Part shown: piece by piece, positions 1 to 7,449 of the stretch
Position numbering within the stretch: the stretch's first letter is position 1
Layout of the letters: every line of letters begins with the position of its first letter
Origin: SCUN01 sp046598935
GTDB taxonomy: Bacteria > Acidobacteriota > Vicinamibacteria > Vicinamibacterales > SCN-69-37
Direction: 5' to 3'
NCBI GenBank assembly: GCA_046598935.1
Contig: JBKJHW010000019.1
Coordinates: forward strand, 1-14,809
DNA length: 14,809 nucleotides
Translations under genes and position numbers: made by a program
Notes under the pieces: model-generated
What the model saw: only the letters and a program-made list of their open reading frames with translations
What the model was told of the DNA's origin: nothing
Databases searched by the model: none

Positions 1-567
1 CTGCGCGACAAGACCGGCGTCGGGATGATGGAGTGCAAGGCCGCGTTGAAGGAAGCCAACGGCGACCTGGTCGAAGCAGACACGATTTTGCGCAAGCGCG
101 GCCTCGCGTCGGCGGCGAAAAAGACGGGCCGCTCGACCGGCGAAGGCGTGATCGGCTCCTACATCCACATGGGCGGCAAGATCGGCGTCATGGTGGAAGT
201 AAACTGCGAGTCGGACTTCGTCGCGCGCACGGACGACTTCCAGAACCTCGTGAAGGAAATCGGCATGCACATCGCCGCCGCGAGCCCGACGTATGCGAAG
301 CGCGAACACGTGCCGGCCGACGTCATCGAGCGCGAGCGCGGCATCTACCGCGCGCAAATGGAGAACTCCGGCAAGCCGGCCAACGTGATCGAGAAGATCA
401 TCGACGGCAAGCTGAACTCCTTCTACGAAGGCGCCGTGCTTGTCGACCAGCCGTCGATCCGCGATCCGAAAGTCACGATCGGTGCGCTGATCCAGCAAAC
501 GATCGCCAAACTCGGCGAAAACATCGCGGTGCCGAGGTTTGCCCGTTTCAAAGTCGGCGAAAACTAG
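1..567 (+). CDS. tsf: Elongation factor Ts, 5' end cut by window edge
   Basis: EF-Ts is the cytoplasmic nucleotide exchange factor that recycles EF-Tu-GDP. The reading frame is open from base 1 and ends at TAG 565-567. The first visible residues, LRDKTGVGMMECKAAL, match the N-terminal EF-Tu-binding module of the family (usual form LR.KTGAGMMDCKKAL), so only about 10-12 codons lie outside the window. The second hallmark, VNCESDFVAR (E. coli VNCQTDFVAK), is at bases 199-228. After it comes one core region ending GENIAVPRFARF, equivalent to the E. coli GENINIRRVA segment. At about 200 residues in full this is the short form seen in Thermus and others, rather than the 283-residue E. coli form. 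A downstream ATG at 25 is internal to the conserved motif and is not the start. pyrH follows 52 bases later, the usual neighbour. Confidence 0.96.
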   Translation: MRDKTGVGMMECKAALKEANGDLVEADTILRKRGLASAAKKTGRSTGEGVIGSYIHMGGKIGVMVEVNCESDFVARTDDFQNLVKEIGMHIAAASPTYAKREHVPADVIERERGIYRAQMENSGKPANVIEKIIDGKLNSFYEGAVLVDQPSIRDPKVTIGALIQQTIAKLGENIAVPRFARFKVGEN

Positions 568-581
568 TCAACCCGTCAAAC

Positions 582-610
582 TAGGCAACACCTCTGGGCG
601 CGGATACAAT
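582..610 (+). promoter_or_regulatory. Candidate sigma70-type promoter for pyrH
   Basis: A -10-like TACAAT lies at 605-610 with a weak -35-like TAGGCA (4 of 6 to TTGACA) at 582-587, spacing 17. Transcription would begin near 617, only a few bases before the GTG start at 620, so the message would be nearly leaderless. No Shine-Dalgarno sequence is visible before that GTG, which fits. pyrH may still also be read through from tsf. Confidence 0.4.
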
Positions 611-619
611 GTTTGTTTA

Positions 620-1333
620 GTGTCCGCGCCCGTCTACAAGCGAGTCCTCTTAAAGCTCTCCGGCGAAGCCCTGATGGGCGATCAGGCCTTTGGCGTTGAT
701 CCCGCCGTCGCCTCGCGCATCGCGAGAGATATCGGCGAGATCCAGCAACTCGGCGTGCAAACCGCCGTCGTCATCGGCGGCGGCAACATCTTCCGCGGCA
801 TCGCCGCGAGCGCCAAGGGCATGGAACGCGCCACGGCCGACTACATGGGCATGCTGGCGACCGTGATCAACGCGCTCGCGCTCCAGGATGCGCTCGAGAA
901 AGCCGGCGTCGCCTCGCGCGTGCTGTCGGCCATCGAGATGCGCGCGGTGGCCGAGCCGTTCATCCCCCGCCGCGCCGTGCGACATCTTGAAAAAGGACGC
1001 GTCGTGATCTTCGCGGCCGGCACAGGCAATCCCTACTTCACGACCGACACGGCCGCCGCCCTCCGCGCCGTCGAGATGCGCGCCGAAGTCATCCTCAAGG
1101 GCACAAAGGTCGACGGGATTTACACCGCCGATCCGATGATCGACAAAACCGCGAAACGCTACGACACAATTTCGTACCTGCAGGTGCTCGAGAAACAGCT
1201 TGCCGTGATGGACTCGACGGCGATCTCGCTGTGCATGGATAACAAACTCCCGATCGTCGTGTTTAGTTTGCGCGAAGCCGGCAACCTCAAGCGCGTCATC
1301 ATCGGCGAAAACATCGGCACTACCGTTAGTTAA
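620..1333 (+). CDS. pyrH: UMP kinase
   Basis: PyrH phosphorylates UMP to UDP with ATP in pyrimidine nucleotide synthesis; it is a cytosolic hexamer of the amino-acid-kinase fold and unrelated to eukaryotic UMP/CMP kinases. The N-terminal strand and phosphate loop read YKRVLLKLSGEALMG, followed by VVIGGGNIFRG and the late nucleotide-binding motif VVIFAAGTGNPYFTTDTAA; all three are near-identical to E. coli PyrH. I start at GTG 620, giving 237 aa (E. coli 241) beginning MSAPVYKRVLL. A longer frame back to 539 would overlap tsf and add about 27 residues that do not look like the family. There is no Shine-Dalgarno before this GTG; a TACAAT box sits 9 bases upstream. frr follows 48 bases downstream. 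Confidence 0.95.
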   Translation: MSAPVYKRVLLKLSGEALMGDQAFGVDPAVASRIARDIGEIQQLGVQTAVVIGGGNIFRGIAASAKGMERATADYMGMLATVINALALQDALEKAGVASRVLSAIEMRAVAEPFIPRRAVRHLEKGRVVIFAAGTGNPYFTTDTAAALRAVEMRAEVILKGTKVDGIYTADPMIDKTAKRYDTISYLQVLEKQLAVMDSTAISLCMDNKLPIVVFSLREAGNLKRVIIGENIGTTVS

Positions 1334-1359
1334 GGCAGAAGTCACAAGGCAGAAATCAG
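1332..1359 (+). repeat. Two-copy 14-mer tandem repeat between pyrH and frr
   Basis: AAGGCAGAAGTCAC (1332-1345) is followed directly by AAGGCAGAAATCAG (1346-1359), 12 of 14 identical. The first copy begins within the pyrH stop codon. It makes up most of the 48-base pyrH-frr spacer. It looks like a local slippage duplication; no function is evident. Confidence 0.7.
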
Positions 1360-1381
1360 AAGCACTTCCCCGGGATGACCA

Positions 1382-1951
1382 ATGGACGCCAACGACCTGA
1401 ATTCGCTCAAAGCTGAAACGAAGAAGAAGATGGAGGCCGCGGTGGACTTCGGCCGCAAGGAACTCGCCGGCGTTCGCACCGGGCGGGCGACGACCAACAT
1501 GCTCGACACGGTCCATGTCGAAGCGTATGGCTCGCTGATGCCGCTCAACCAGGTCGCGCAGCTCTCGATCCCTGAGCCGACGATGATCATGGCGCAGCCG
1601 TATGACGCGAGCCTGATGAAGGCCGTTGAGAAAGGCATCCAGATGGCGAACCTCGGCCTCAACCCGACCAACGACGGCAAGACGATCCGCATTCCGATTC
1701 CGTCGCTCACCGACGAACGGCGCAAGGAATTGTCGCGGCTCGTGCACAAGTACGCGGAAGACGGTCGCAACGCCGTGCGCAACGTTCGGCGCGAAGCGAA
1801 CGACCGCATCAAGAAATTCCTGAAGGATCACGAGATTTCCGAAGACGACGAGCGGATTGCGCTGGCTGACGTGCAGAAGTCGACCGACCAGCACGTGGCG
1901 ATCATCGACGAGCTGCAGAAGAAAAAAGACGTCGACCTGCTCGGCAAGTAG
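1382..1951 (+). CDS. frr: Ribosome recycling factor
   Basis: RRF works with EF-G to split the post-termination ribosome. The 189-residue product (E. coli 185) carries the family signature RTGRATTNMLDTVHVEAYG near residues 32-50, then MPLNQVAQLSIPEPTMIMAQPYD, the domain II region, and a C-terminal helix with RREANDRIKKFLK and ISEDDERIALADVQKSTDQH, which packs into the three-helix bundle. ATG 1382 is preceded by a modest GGGA ribosome-binding site about 6 bases upstream. The gene lies between pyrH and the threonine synthase gene, which starts 10 bases after the frr stop, so all of these are probably co-transcribed. No unusual residues were noted. Confidence 0.96.
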   Translation: MDANDLNSLKAETKKKMEAAVDFGRKELAGVRTGRATTNMLDTVHVEAYGSLMPLNQVAQLSIPEPTMIMAQPYDASLMKAVEKGIQMANLGLNPTNDGKTIRIPIPSLTDERRKELSRLVHKYAEDGRNAVRNVRREANDRIKKFLKDHEISEDDERIALADVQKSTDQHVAIIDELQKKKDVDLLGK

Positions 1952-1961
1952 GGCGCGCCGC

Positions 1962-3170
1962 ATGTCATTCTTCGCGCGGCTCGAGTGCTCAGTCCCCTGC
2001 GGCGCCGGGCCGTTTGATGCGCGCGAGCGCCACCACCTTTGCACGTGCGGCATGCCGCTCCTGGCGCGCTACGATCTCGCCGCGGCGAAGACATCCTGGA
2101 CGCGCGAATCGCTCGCGAGCCGCGTGCCGGCGTTTTCCAATTCACGCTCCGCCAATTATTGGCCGGGCATGTGGCGCTACCGCGAGCTGATGCCGCTCTT
2201 CGACAACGAGCAGCCGGTCTCGCTCGGCGAGGGCTGGACGCCGATGATTCACGCTGAGCGGCTCGGCAAAGAGCTCGGCCTGCCCAACCTCTTCATTAAA
2301 GACGAATCTCTGAACCCCACGAACTCATTCAAGGCGCGCGGGCTCTCCGCCGCCGTGACGCGCGCCGCTCACCTCGGCGCGAAGGTGCTCTCGATTCCCA
2401 CCGCTGGGAACGCCGGTAACGCCATGGCGGCCTACGCCGCCAAGGCCGGCATCGCTGCGAAAGTCTTCATGCCGCGCGATGTGAAGAAGCCGTTCATTCG
2501 CGAGTGCGAGCTGTACGGCGCTGATGTCACGCTCGTTGACGGGCTGATCACCGACGCCGGGAAGATGGCCGCGGAGCTCGGCGCCGCCAACGGCTGGTAC
2601 GACGTGTCCACGCTCAAGGAGCCGTACCGCATCGAAGGCAAGAAGACGATGGGCTACGAGATCGCGGAGCAGATGGATTGGACGCTGCCCGACTGGATCA
2701 TCTACCCCACCGGCGGCGGCACGGGCATGGTCGGCATGTGGAAAGCGTTCGACGAAATGAGCGCGCTCGGCTGGATCGACGCGAAGAAACGCCCGCACAT
2801 GGTGACCGTGCAGGCCGCCAACTGCGCGCCGATCGTGCGCGCGTTCGACGAAGGCACCGAGAAGGCGCGGCCGTGGGAAGGCGCGACGACGATTGCCGAT
2901 GGGTTGCGGGTGCCGCGCGCGATCGGCGACTTCCTCGTCCTGCGAGCCGTTCGCGAAAGCGACGGTGCGGCCGTGGCCGTCGACGACTCGAACATGGTGC
3001 CGGGTATGAAAGATCTCGGCCGCTTCGAAGGCATCAGCGCCGCGCCGGAAGGCGGCGCAGCGTTGCATGCGCTGCGCGTTCTGCAGAAACAAGGACGGAT
3101 CACTCCGAAGGACCGAGTCGTGGTTTTTAATACCGGTGGAGCTCTGAAGTACCTTGATGTACTCGGCTAA
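1962..3170 (+). CDS. thrC: Threonine synthase (PLP-dependent, fold type II)
   Basis: Threonine synthase converts O-phospho-L-homoserine to L-threonine using pyridoxal phosphate. The product is 402 aa from ATG 1962; a longer frame from 1857 would run inside frr and is rejected. The N-terminus has a small Cys cluster (C9, C13, C27, C29, the last in CTCGMPLLARYDL), resembling the zinc-ribbon-like segment that precedes many bacterial and archaeal threonine synthases. The PLP lysine is K124 in DESLNPTNSFKARG, the substrate/phosphate loop is PTAGNAGNAMAAYAAKAG, and the PLP-phosphate loop is GGGTG at residues 251-255. KARG replaces the KDRG more usual in classical ThrC, so a relative acting on another hydroxy-amino acid cannot be excluded. 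The stop overlaps the next gene by 14 bases, indicating translational coupling. Confidence 0.86.
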   Translation: MSFFARLECSVPCGAGPFDARERHHLCTCGMPLLARYDLAAAKTSWTRESLASRVPAFSNSRSANYWPGMWRYRELMPLFDNEQPVSLGEGWTPMIHAERLGKELGLPNLFIKDESLNPTNSFKARGLSAAVTRAAHLGAKVLSIPTAGNAGNAMAAYAAKAGIAAKVFMPRDVKKPFIRECELYGADVTLVDGLITDAGKMAAELGAANGWYDVSTLKEPYRIEGKKTMGYEIAEQMDWTLPDWIIYPTGGGTGMVGMWKAFDEMSALGWIDAKKRPHMVTVQAANCAPIVRAFDEGTEKARPWEGATTIADGLRVPRAIGDFLVLRAVRESDGAAVAVDDSNMVPGMKDLGRFEGISAAPEGGAALHALRVLQKQGRITPKDRVVVFNTGGALKYLDVLG

Positions 3171-4182
3171 GGCCAGCGTGATCGGCATCCTCTTTACCGG
3201 CGGGACCATCTCAATGCGGATCGATCCGGCGACCGGCGGCGCTGTTCCCGCGCTGGCCGCCGAGGACATCATCGCGCTCGTTCCCGATCTTCCGAAGATC
3301 TGCTCATTTGAAATTGAAGAGTTTTCCCGGCTTCCGGGCCCGCACGTCACACCGGAGCACATGTGGCGCCTGGCAAAACGGGCGGCGGCGTGGCTCGACC
3401 GGCCCGATGTGGACGGGCTCGTCATTACGCACGGCACCGACACGATCGAGGAAACCGCGTTCATGCTCGACCTGCTTCTCCTGACCGACAAGCCGGTGAT
3501 CCTTGTCGGCGCGATGCGGACGGTGTCGGACCCGAGCTGGGACGGTCCAGCGAATCTTCTGAACGCCGCGCGCGTGGCTGGCGCGCCCGGTGCCCGCGGC
3601 GGCGGTGTCGTGGTGGTGATGGACGAGCACATCTTCCCGGCCCGCGAAGTGACGAAGCTGCATACCGAATCGTCGGGGTCGTTTGCGACGCCGGAGTTCG
3701 GACCGCTCGGAATGATCGACGGCGGCGAGGTCGTGTTTCGCCGGCGCCCGATGCCGCGGCCGGTGTGGCGCGACGGCGCGGCCGAGCCGGGAATCCGCGT
3801 CAAGCGCCTGGAAACGCGCGTTGACCTCGTGCAGGCCTTCACAGGCATGACGGATCGGCCCCTGCGTCATGCGATAAACGACGGCGCGAAGGGTCTGGCG
3901 ATTGTGGCGTTCGGACGCGGCAATGTGCCGCCGACGATCGTCACAGCGATTCGCGATGCAGTCGCCGCCGGCGTTCTGGTGACAGTTTCGTCGCGCAGCC
4001 TGGCCGGACGCGTGAGCCCGCGATACGGGTACGACGGTGGCGGCCTGCAGCTGCGTGATGCGGGCGCGATTCTCTCGGGCGATTTGTCCGGCGCGCAAGC
4101 GCGGCTGCTGCAGATGGTGACGCTTGGCGTCACGAACGGCGACACGCTCGCTGCGGCGAAACTCATTCGTGAATTTCAATAA
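3157..4182 (+). CDS. L-asparaginase family amidohydrolase (type I, cytoplasmic)
   Basis: Asparaginases hydrolyse L-asparagine (some also glutamine) to aspartate and ammonia. Both catalytic triad motifs are present: FTGGTIS with nucleophile T17, and THGTDTIEET with T94 and D95, plus K167 in AREVTKLHTESSGSF, equivalent to the E. coli AnsB K162 region. The segment WDGPANLLNAARVA matches the family's SDGP.NL..A stretch. The protein is 341 aa with no signal peptide, consistent with the cytosolic form. The start is ATG 3157, overlapping thrC by 14 bases. TTG 3154 and GTG 3178 (with AAGG six bases ahead) are alternatives; GTG would leave only five residues before FTGGTI. It probably shares the thrC transcript. 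The product aspartate is the precursor of threonine, which gives a metabolic reason for the pairing (inference). Confidence 0.9.
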   Translation: MYSAKASVIGILFTGGTISMRIDPATGGAVPALAAEDIIALVPDLPKICSFEIEEFSRLPGPHVTPEHMWRLAKRAAAWLDRPDVDGLVITHGTDTIEETAFMLDLLLLTDKPVILVGAMRTVSDPSWDGPANLLNAARVAGAPGARGGGVVVVMDEHIFPAREVTKLHTESSGSFATPEFGPLGMIDGGEVVFRRRPMPRPVWRDGAAEPGIRVKRLETRVDLVQAFTGMTDRPLRHAINDGAKGLAIVAFGRGNVPPTIVTAIRDAVAAGVLVTVSSRSLAGRVSPRYGYDGGGLQLRDAGAILSGDLSGAQARLLQMVTLGVTNGDTLAAAKLIREFQ

Positions 4183-4238
4183 TCCTCCGCTGGCTAGTTT
4201 CTAGACAGGACTGGCCAACCCGGAAGCACGGCACTGCG

Positions 4239-4267
4239 TGGACACTGTCTGCACGGCCCCCTACAAT
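4239..4267 (+). promoter_or_regulatory. Strong candidate sigma70-type promoter for the iron-uptake unit
   Basis: TGGACA (4239-4244, 5 of 6 to TTGACA) and TACAAT (4262-4267, 5 of 6 to TATAAT) are spaced by exactly 17 bases. The predicted start of transcription, about 4274, lies only about five bases before ATG 4279. The -35 overlaps a small dyad GACA-C-TGTC (4241-4249), which could be a repressor contact; I see no recognisable Fur box. The rest of the 4183-4278 gap shows nothing else I can name. Confidence 0.65.
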
Positions 4268-4278
4268 TCATTCCCGAC

Positions 4279-6714
4279 ATGAAAAAGACTTCCAAGTACC
4301 TTGGTTCGGCTCTCGCAGTCAGCAGTGTCGTTGCAGCGACCGGCGCGTCTGTGGCCGCCCAGACCAACATCACGTTCAAGCTTCCCGGCGGCCCTCTGTC
4401 AACAGTCGTCGCGGAGTTCGAGCGGCAAACCGGTCTGAAGGTCATCATGTCTGAACCGGAAATCGGCTCGATCCAGACGCCCGGCGTCGCCGGGTCGATG
4501 TCGATTGAAAAGGCCGTGGATGTCATGCTCGCGGGCACGAAGCTCCGGGCGACGTTCGGGCCGAAGACGCTGACGCTCGACATCAACACCGTGGCCTATC
4601 AAATCAACGTCATGGGCGAGACGATCCTTTCGTCGCCAAAGTACACCCAGCCGCTCCGCAACACGCCGCAGACGGTCGCCGTCATCCCGCAACAGATATT
4701 CAATCAGCAGAACGCCACGACGCTGCGGGAAGTGCTGCGCAACACGCCCGGCATCACGATGAACATCGGCGAGGGCGGCACCGGCTACCCCTCGGGCGAC
4801 ACGGTCATGATTCGCGGCTTCAACGCGCGCACCGACGTGTACATCGACGGCACGCGCGATGTCGGCGCCATCGGCCGCGACGCGTTCAACATCGAGTCGG
4901 TCGAAGTCGCGAAGGGGCCCGCGTCGGTGACGGCCGGCCGCGGCGCGGTCGGCGGATCGATCAACCTCGTGACCAAGGGCGCCAGCTTGTGGAACGCCGC
5001 GGAAGTCCGCGTCACCGGCGGCACCTCCGACCACAAGCGCGGCACATTCGACGTGAATCGCCGCCTCGGCCAGTCTTCGGCGTTTCGTCTGAACGCGATG
5101 TGGCAGGACGTCGCGTACCCGGGCCGCGAGCTCGTGAAGTACAAGAGCTGGGGGCTGGCGCCGTCGTTCGCCTTCGGCCTCGGGACGGCCACCACGTTCT
5201 CCGTGAACTACGCGCATGTGAAGCAGGACAACGTTCCCGATTGGGGCCTGCCGGGCCTGCTGCCCGATGTCGCCACAGCGAACCACGTCACGGCCGACGA
5301 TCTCGACTGGAGCAACTTCTACGGCATCCTCTCGCGCGACTACGAAAAGACGACGTCGGATGTGGCGACCGCGACGGTGACCCACAAACTCAACGCGAGC
5401 ATGCGCGTGCGCAATCTCATCCGCTTCGGCCGCACGCTGCGCGACGCCGTTTCCACGGCGCCGCGGCCCGCGAACCCGGTCACCGGTCAGGGTCCCGGGG
5501 ATCCCGGCTACAACAAGAACATCGCGCAGATGCGCCGCACGGACGCGAAGTTTCACTATCGCGAGGATCGCCTGATCAGCAACCACACGGACGTCCAGGC
5601 CAATTTCCGTACGGGAGATTTGAGCCACGCGATGGACGTCGGCGTCGAGCTCGCCGGTGATCACCAGCCGAGCCCTGTCTTCACCGACCTCTTCACCAAC
5701 GGCCGGCCGCCCGTGGCCGACCTGTTCAATCCGGATCCAGGCGTCAATTACACGCCCGCGCGCGCGCGAACCGGCGCATCGACCGAAGGGAACGCGACGA
5801 CGAAGGCGATTTACATCTTCGACACGATTCAGTTCAAGAAGCTGCAGCTCGACCTCGGTGTTCGATACGACCACATCAACGCTGACTACACGTCGACGGC
5901 CACAACCGGCGTGGCGACGCGGTTCGATCGAACGGACCAGGCCACCAGCACCCGGCTCGGCCTGCTCTACAAACCGGCGGCGAAGGGCTCGATCTACGGC
6001 GCCTACAGCACGTCGTTTCTGCCGGCGTTCGACGGGTCCTTCGGCATCACGATGACCGCGACGGGCGTCAATTCGTCAGCGCTCGCGCCTGAGAAAACGA
6101 AGAACGCGGAGATCGGCACCAAGTGGGATGTTCGCGGGATGCAGCTGACGGCCTCGGCGTTCGAGATCGAGAAGACGAACACGCGGACGCCGAATTCGTC
6201 GGGCGTGATTGTCCTCGCCGGCGATCAGCAGGTGCGCGGCGTCGAGCTGAGCGCGTCGGGCGCCATCACGACCCGGTGGGCGCTCTTCGGCGGCATGTCA
6301 TTCATGAGCGGCAAGGTCAGGGATTCAGGCATCGCCATCGAAATGGATCAGAAGATGGCCTACGTCCCGGCGAGATCGGGCAACCTCTGGACGAGTTACA
6401 CGCTGCCAATCGGGCTCGCGCTCGGCGCAGGTGTGAACTACGAGAGCGGACACTTCTTCAACCAGACCGGCGGATTTCTCTTCATCAGCGGATCCAGCCA
6501 GGTGAAATACGCTGAAAACGGCGCGGCCGTGCAGGCCTCGACGAAGTTCTGGACGGCGAGCGCGATGGCTTCGTACGTCATCAGCGCTCGCGTCACGATC
6601 CAGTTGAACGGCACGAACCTCACCAACACCCGCTGGGCCGATCGGGCCTACGACCGGCACTTCATGCCGGGCGCCTCGCGCCAGTTCACGATCAGCCCGG
6701 TGATTAAGTGGTAA
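4279..6714 (+). CDS. TonB-dependent siderophore receptor with STN domain (Fiu/PiuA type)
   Basis: This is an 811-residue outer-membrane gated channel powered by TonB-ExbB-ExbD, most likely for ferric catecholate siderophores. Domains in order: signal peptide, residues 1 to about 27 (KK, hydrophobic stretch, ASVAA/Q); STN domain, about 31-95 (FKLPGGPLSTVVAEFERQTG to MSIEKAVDVMLAGTKL); plug, about 125-235 (NTPQTVAVIPQQIF, ATTLREVLRNTPGIT, DTVMIRGFNARTDVYIDG, VEVAKGPASVTAGRGAVGGSINL); then a beta-barrel to a C-terminal Trp (FTISPVIKW), the aromatic end expected for BAM assembly. A TonB box is probably in YQINVMGETI between STN and plug. The plug wording resembles E. coli Fiu, and the gene downstream is the usual Fiu/PiuA partner. 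STN domains often feed FecR/FecI signalling, but neither gene is in the window. The start has no Shine-Dalgarno. Confidence 0.9.
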   Translation: MKKTSKYLGSALAVSSVVAATGASVAAQTNITFKLPGGPLSTVVAEFERQTGLKVIMSEPEIGSIQTPGVAGSMSIEKAVDVMLAGTKLRATFGPKTLTLDINTVAYQINVMGETILSSPKYTQPLRNTPQTVAVIPQQIFNQQNATTLREVLRNTPGITMNIGEGGTGYPSGDTVMIRGFNARTDVYIDGTRDVGAIGRDAFNIESVEVAKGPASVTAGRGAVGGSINLVTKGASLWNAAEVRVTGGTSDHKRGTFDVNRRLGQSSAFRLNAMWQDVAYPGRELVKYKSWGLAPSFAFGLGTATTFSVNYAHVKQDNVPDWGLPGLLPDVATANHVTADDLDWSNFYGILSRDYEKTTSDVATATVTHKLNASMRVRNLIRFGRTLRDAVSTAPRPANPVTGQGPGDPGYNKNIAQMRRTDAKFHYREDRLISNHTDVQANFRTGDLSHAMDVGVELAGDHQPSPVFTDLFTNGRPPVADLFNPDPGVNYTPARARTGASTEGNATTKAIYIFDTIQFKKLQLDLGVRYDHINADYTSTATTGVATRFDRTDQATSTRLGLLYKPAAKGSIYGAYSTSFLPAFDGSFGITMTATGVNSSALAPEKTKNAEIGTKWDVRGMQLTASAFEIEKTNTRTPNSSGVIVLAGDQQVRGVELSASGAITTRWALFGGMSFMSGKVRDSGIAIEMDQKMAYVPARSGNLWTSYTLPIGLALGAGVNYESGHFFNQTGGFLFISGSSQVKYAENGAAVQASTKFWTASAMASYVISARVTIQLNGTNLTNTRWADRAYDRHFMPGASRQFTISPVIKW

Positions 6715-6725
6715 AAACGTAGGGC

Positions 6726-7406
6726 GTGCTCGTCCAAATTCCGGAAGTTCTCACATCCGAGCAGGTTGCGCACGCGCGCCGCCTGCTCGATTCAGCAAAC
6801 TGGGTCGATGGCCGCGTCACGGCGGGCCAGCAATCCGCCCAGGTGAAGCGAAATCTTCAGCTCCTCGAAAGCGATCCGGTCGCGCGCGAGCTCGGCAGCC
6901 TGATCCAGGAAGCGCTCGGCACGAACGGGCTCTTCAACGCCGCGGCCCTTCCGCTGCGGATCTTCCCGCCGCTCTTTAATCAGTATCGGGGCGGCCAGGC
7001 GTTCGGCAACCACGTCGACAACGCGCTGCGCCAGATCCCCGGCACGACGACCCGAATCCGCACGGATCTCTCCGCGACACTGTTTCTCTCTGAGCCCGGC
7101 GAGTACGACGGCGGCGAGCTGATCGTCGAAGACACCTACGGCGTTCAGAGTGTGAAACTCCCGGCCGGCCACATGGTGCTCTACCCGGCCAGCAGTCTTC
7201 ACCGCGTCGAGCCGGTCACTCGCGGGGCCCGCGTCGCGTCGTTCTTCTGGATTCAGAGCCTGGTCAGAGACGACGGCGCGCGCACGCTGCTGTTCGACCT
7301 CGATACCGCGATTCAGCGGCTCAGCGCCGACGTGCCCGACCATGAAGCCGTCGTGCAGCTGACATCCGTGTACCACAACCTCGTGAGACGATGGGCAGAG
7401 TTGTGA
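6726..7406 (+). CDS. piuC: PKHD-type Fe(II)/2-oxoglutarate hydroxylase (PiuC/YbiX family)
   Basis: A 226-residue cytosolic dioxygenase very similar along its length to E. coli YbiX; for example WVDGRVTAGQQSAQVKRN, RTDLSATLFLSEPGEYDGGEL and PAGHMVLYPASSLHRV are close to word-for-word matches. The iron facial triad is H96-x-D98 (in GNHVDNA) and H159 (in SSLHRV), with R169 in TRGARVASF placed to hold 2-oxoglutarate. The native substrate of this family is not established. Genes of this family sit next to Fiu/PiuA receptors in enterics and pseudomonads, and here it begins 11 bases after the receptor stop, so it is surely in the same transcript. I start at GTG 6726 because MLVQIPEVL aligns with the YbiX N-terminus; its ribosome-binding site is poor (AGGG almost abutting the start). 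Confidence 0.93.
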   Translation: MLVQIPEVLTSEQVAHARRLLDSANWVDGRVTAGQQSAQVKRNLQLLESDPVARELGSLIQEALGTNGLFNAAALPLRIFPPLFNQYRGGQAFGNHVDNALRQIPGTTTRIRTDLSATLFLSEPGEYDGGELIVEDTYGVQSVKLPAGHMVLYPASSLHRVEPVTRGARVASFFWIQSLVRDDGARTLLFDLDTAIQRLSADVPDHEAVVQLTSVYHNLVRRWAEL

Positions 7407-7413
7407 CGGTGAA

Positions 7414-7449
7414 TCTGGTTAGCTGGTTATCTGGTTATCTGGTTATCTG
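7414..7449. repeat. Octamer tandem repeat at the convergent piuC/TPR junction
   Basis: Four and a half copies of TCTGGTTA: 7414-7421, 7422-7429 (one change, GCTGGTTA), 7430-7437, 7438-7445 and a partial TCTG to 7449. The minus-strand TPR gene takes its TAA stop (7445-7443) from inside the last full copy. AGCTGGTTAT (7421-7430) recurs exactly at 9571-9580, next to another minus-strand gene end. The repeat is not self-complementary enough to be an obvious terminator. Confidence 0.85.

Noticed and set aside
1857..1961. N-terminal extension of threonine synthase
   Set aside because: It lies inside frr in another frame; ATG 1962 gives the normal Cys-containing N-terminus.
650..2053. Long open frame on the minus strand (467 codons) across pyrH and frr
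   Set aside because: It is antisense to two certain genes, is very rich in Arg, His and Asp as shadow frames in high-GC DNA are, and shows no family motif.
2325..3848. Long minus-strand open frame (507 codons) under thrC and asparaginase
   Set aside because: Composition is typical of a complementary-strand shadow and it spans two well-supported plus-strand genes.
4399..5874. Long minus-strand open frame (491 codons) under the TonB receptor
   Set aside because: Arg/Val/His-rich shadow frame; the receptor on the plus strand is unmistakable.
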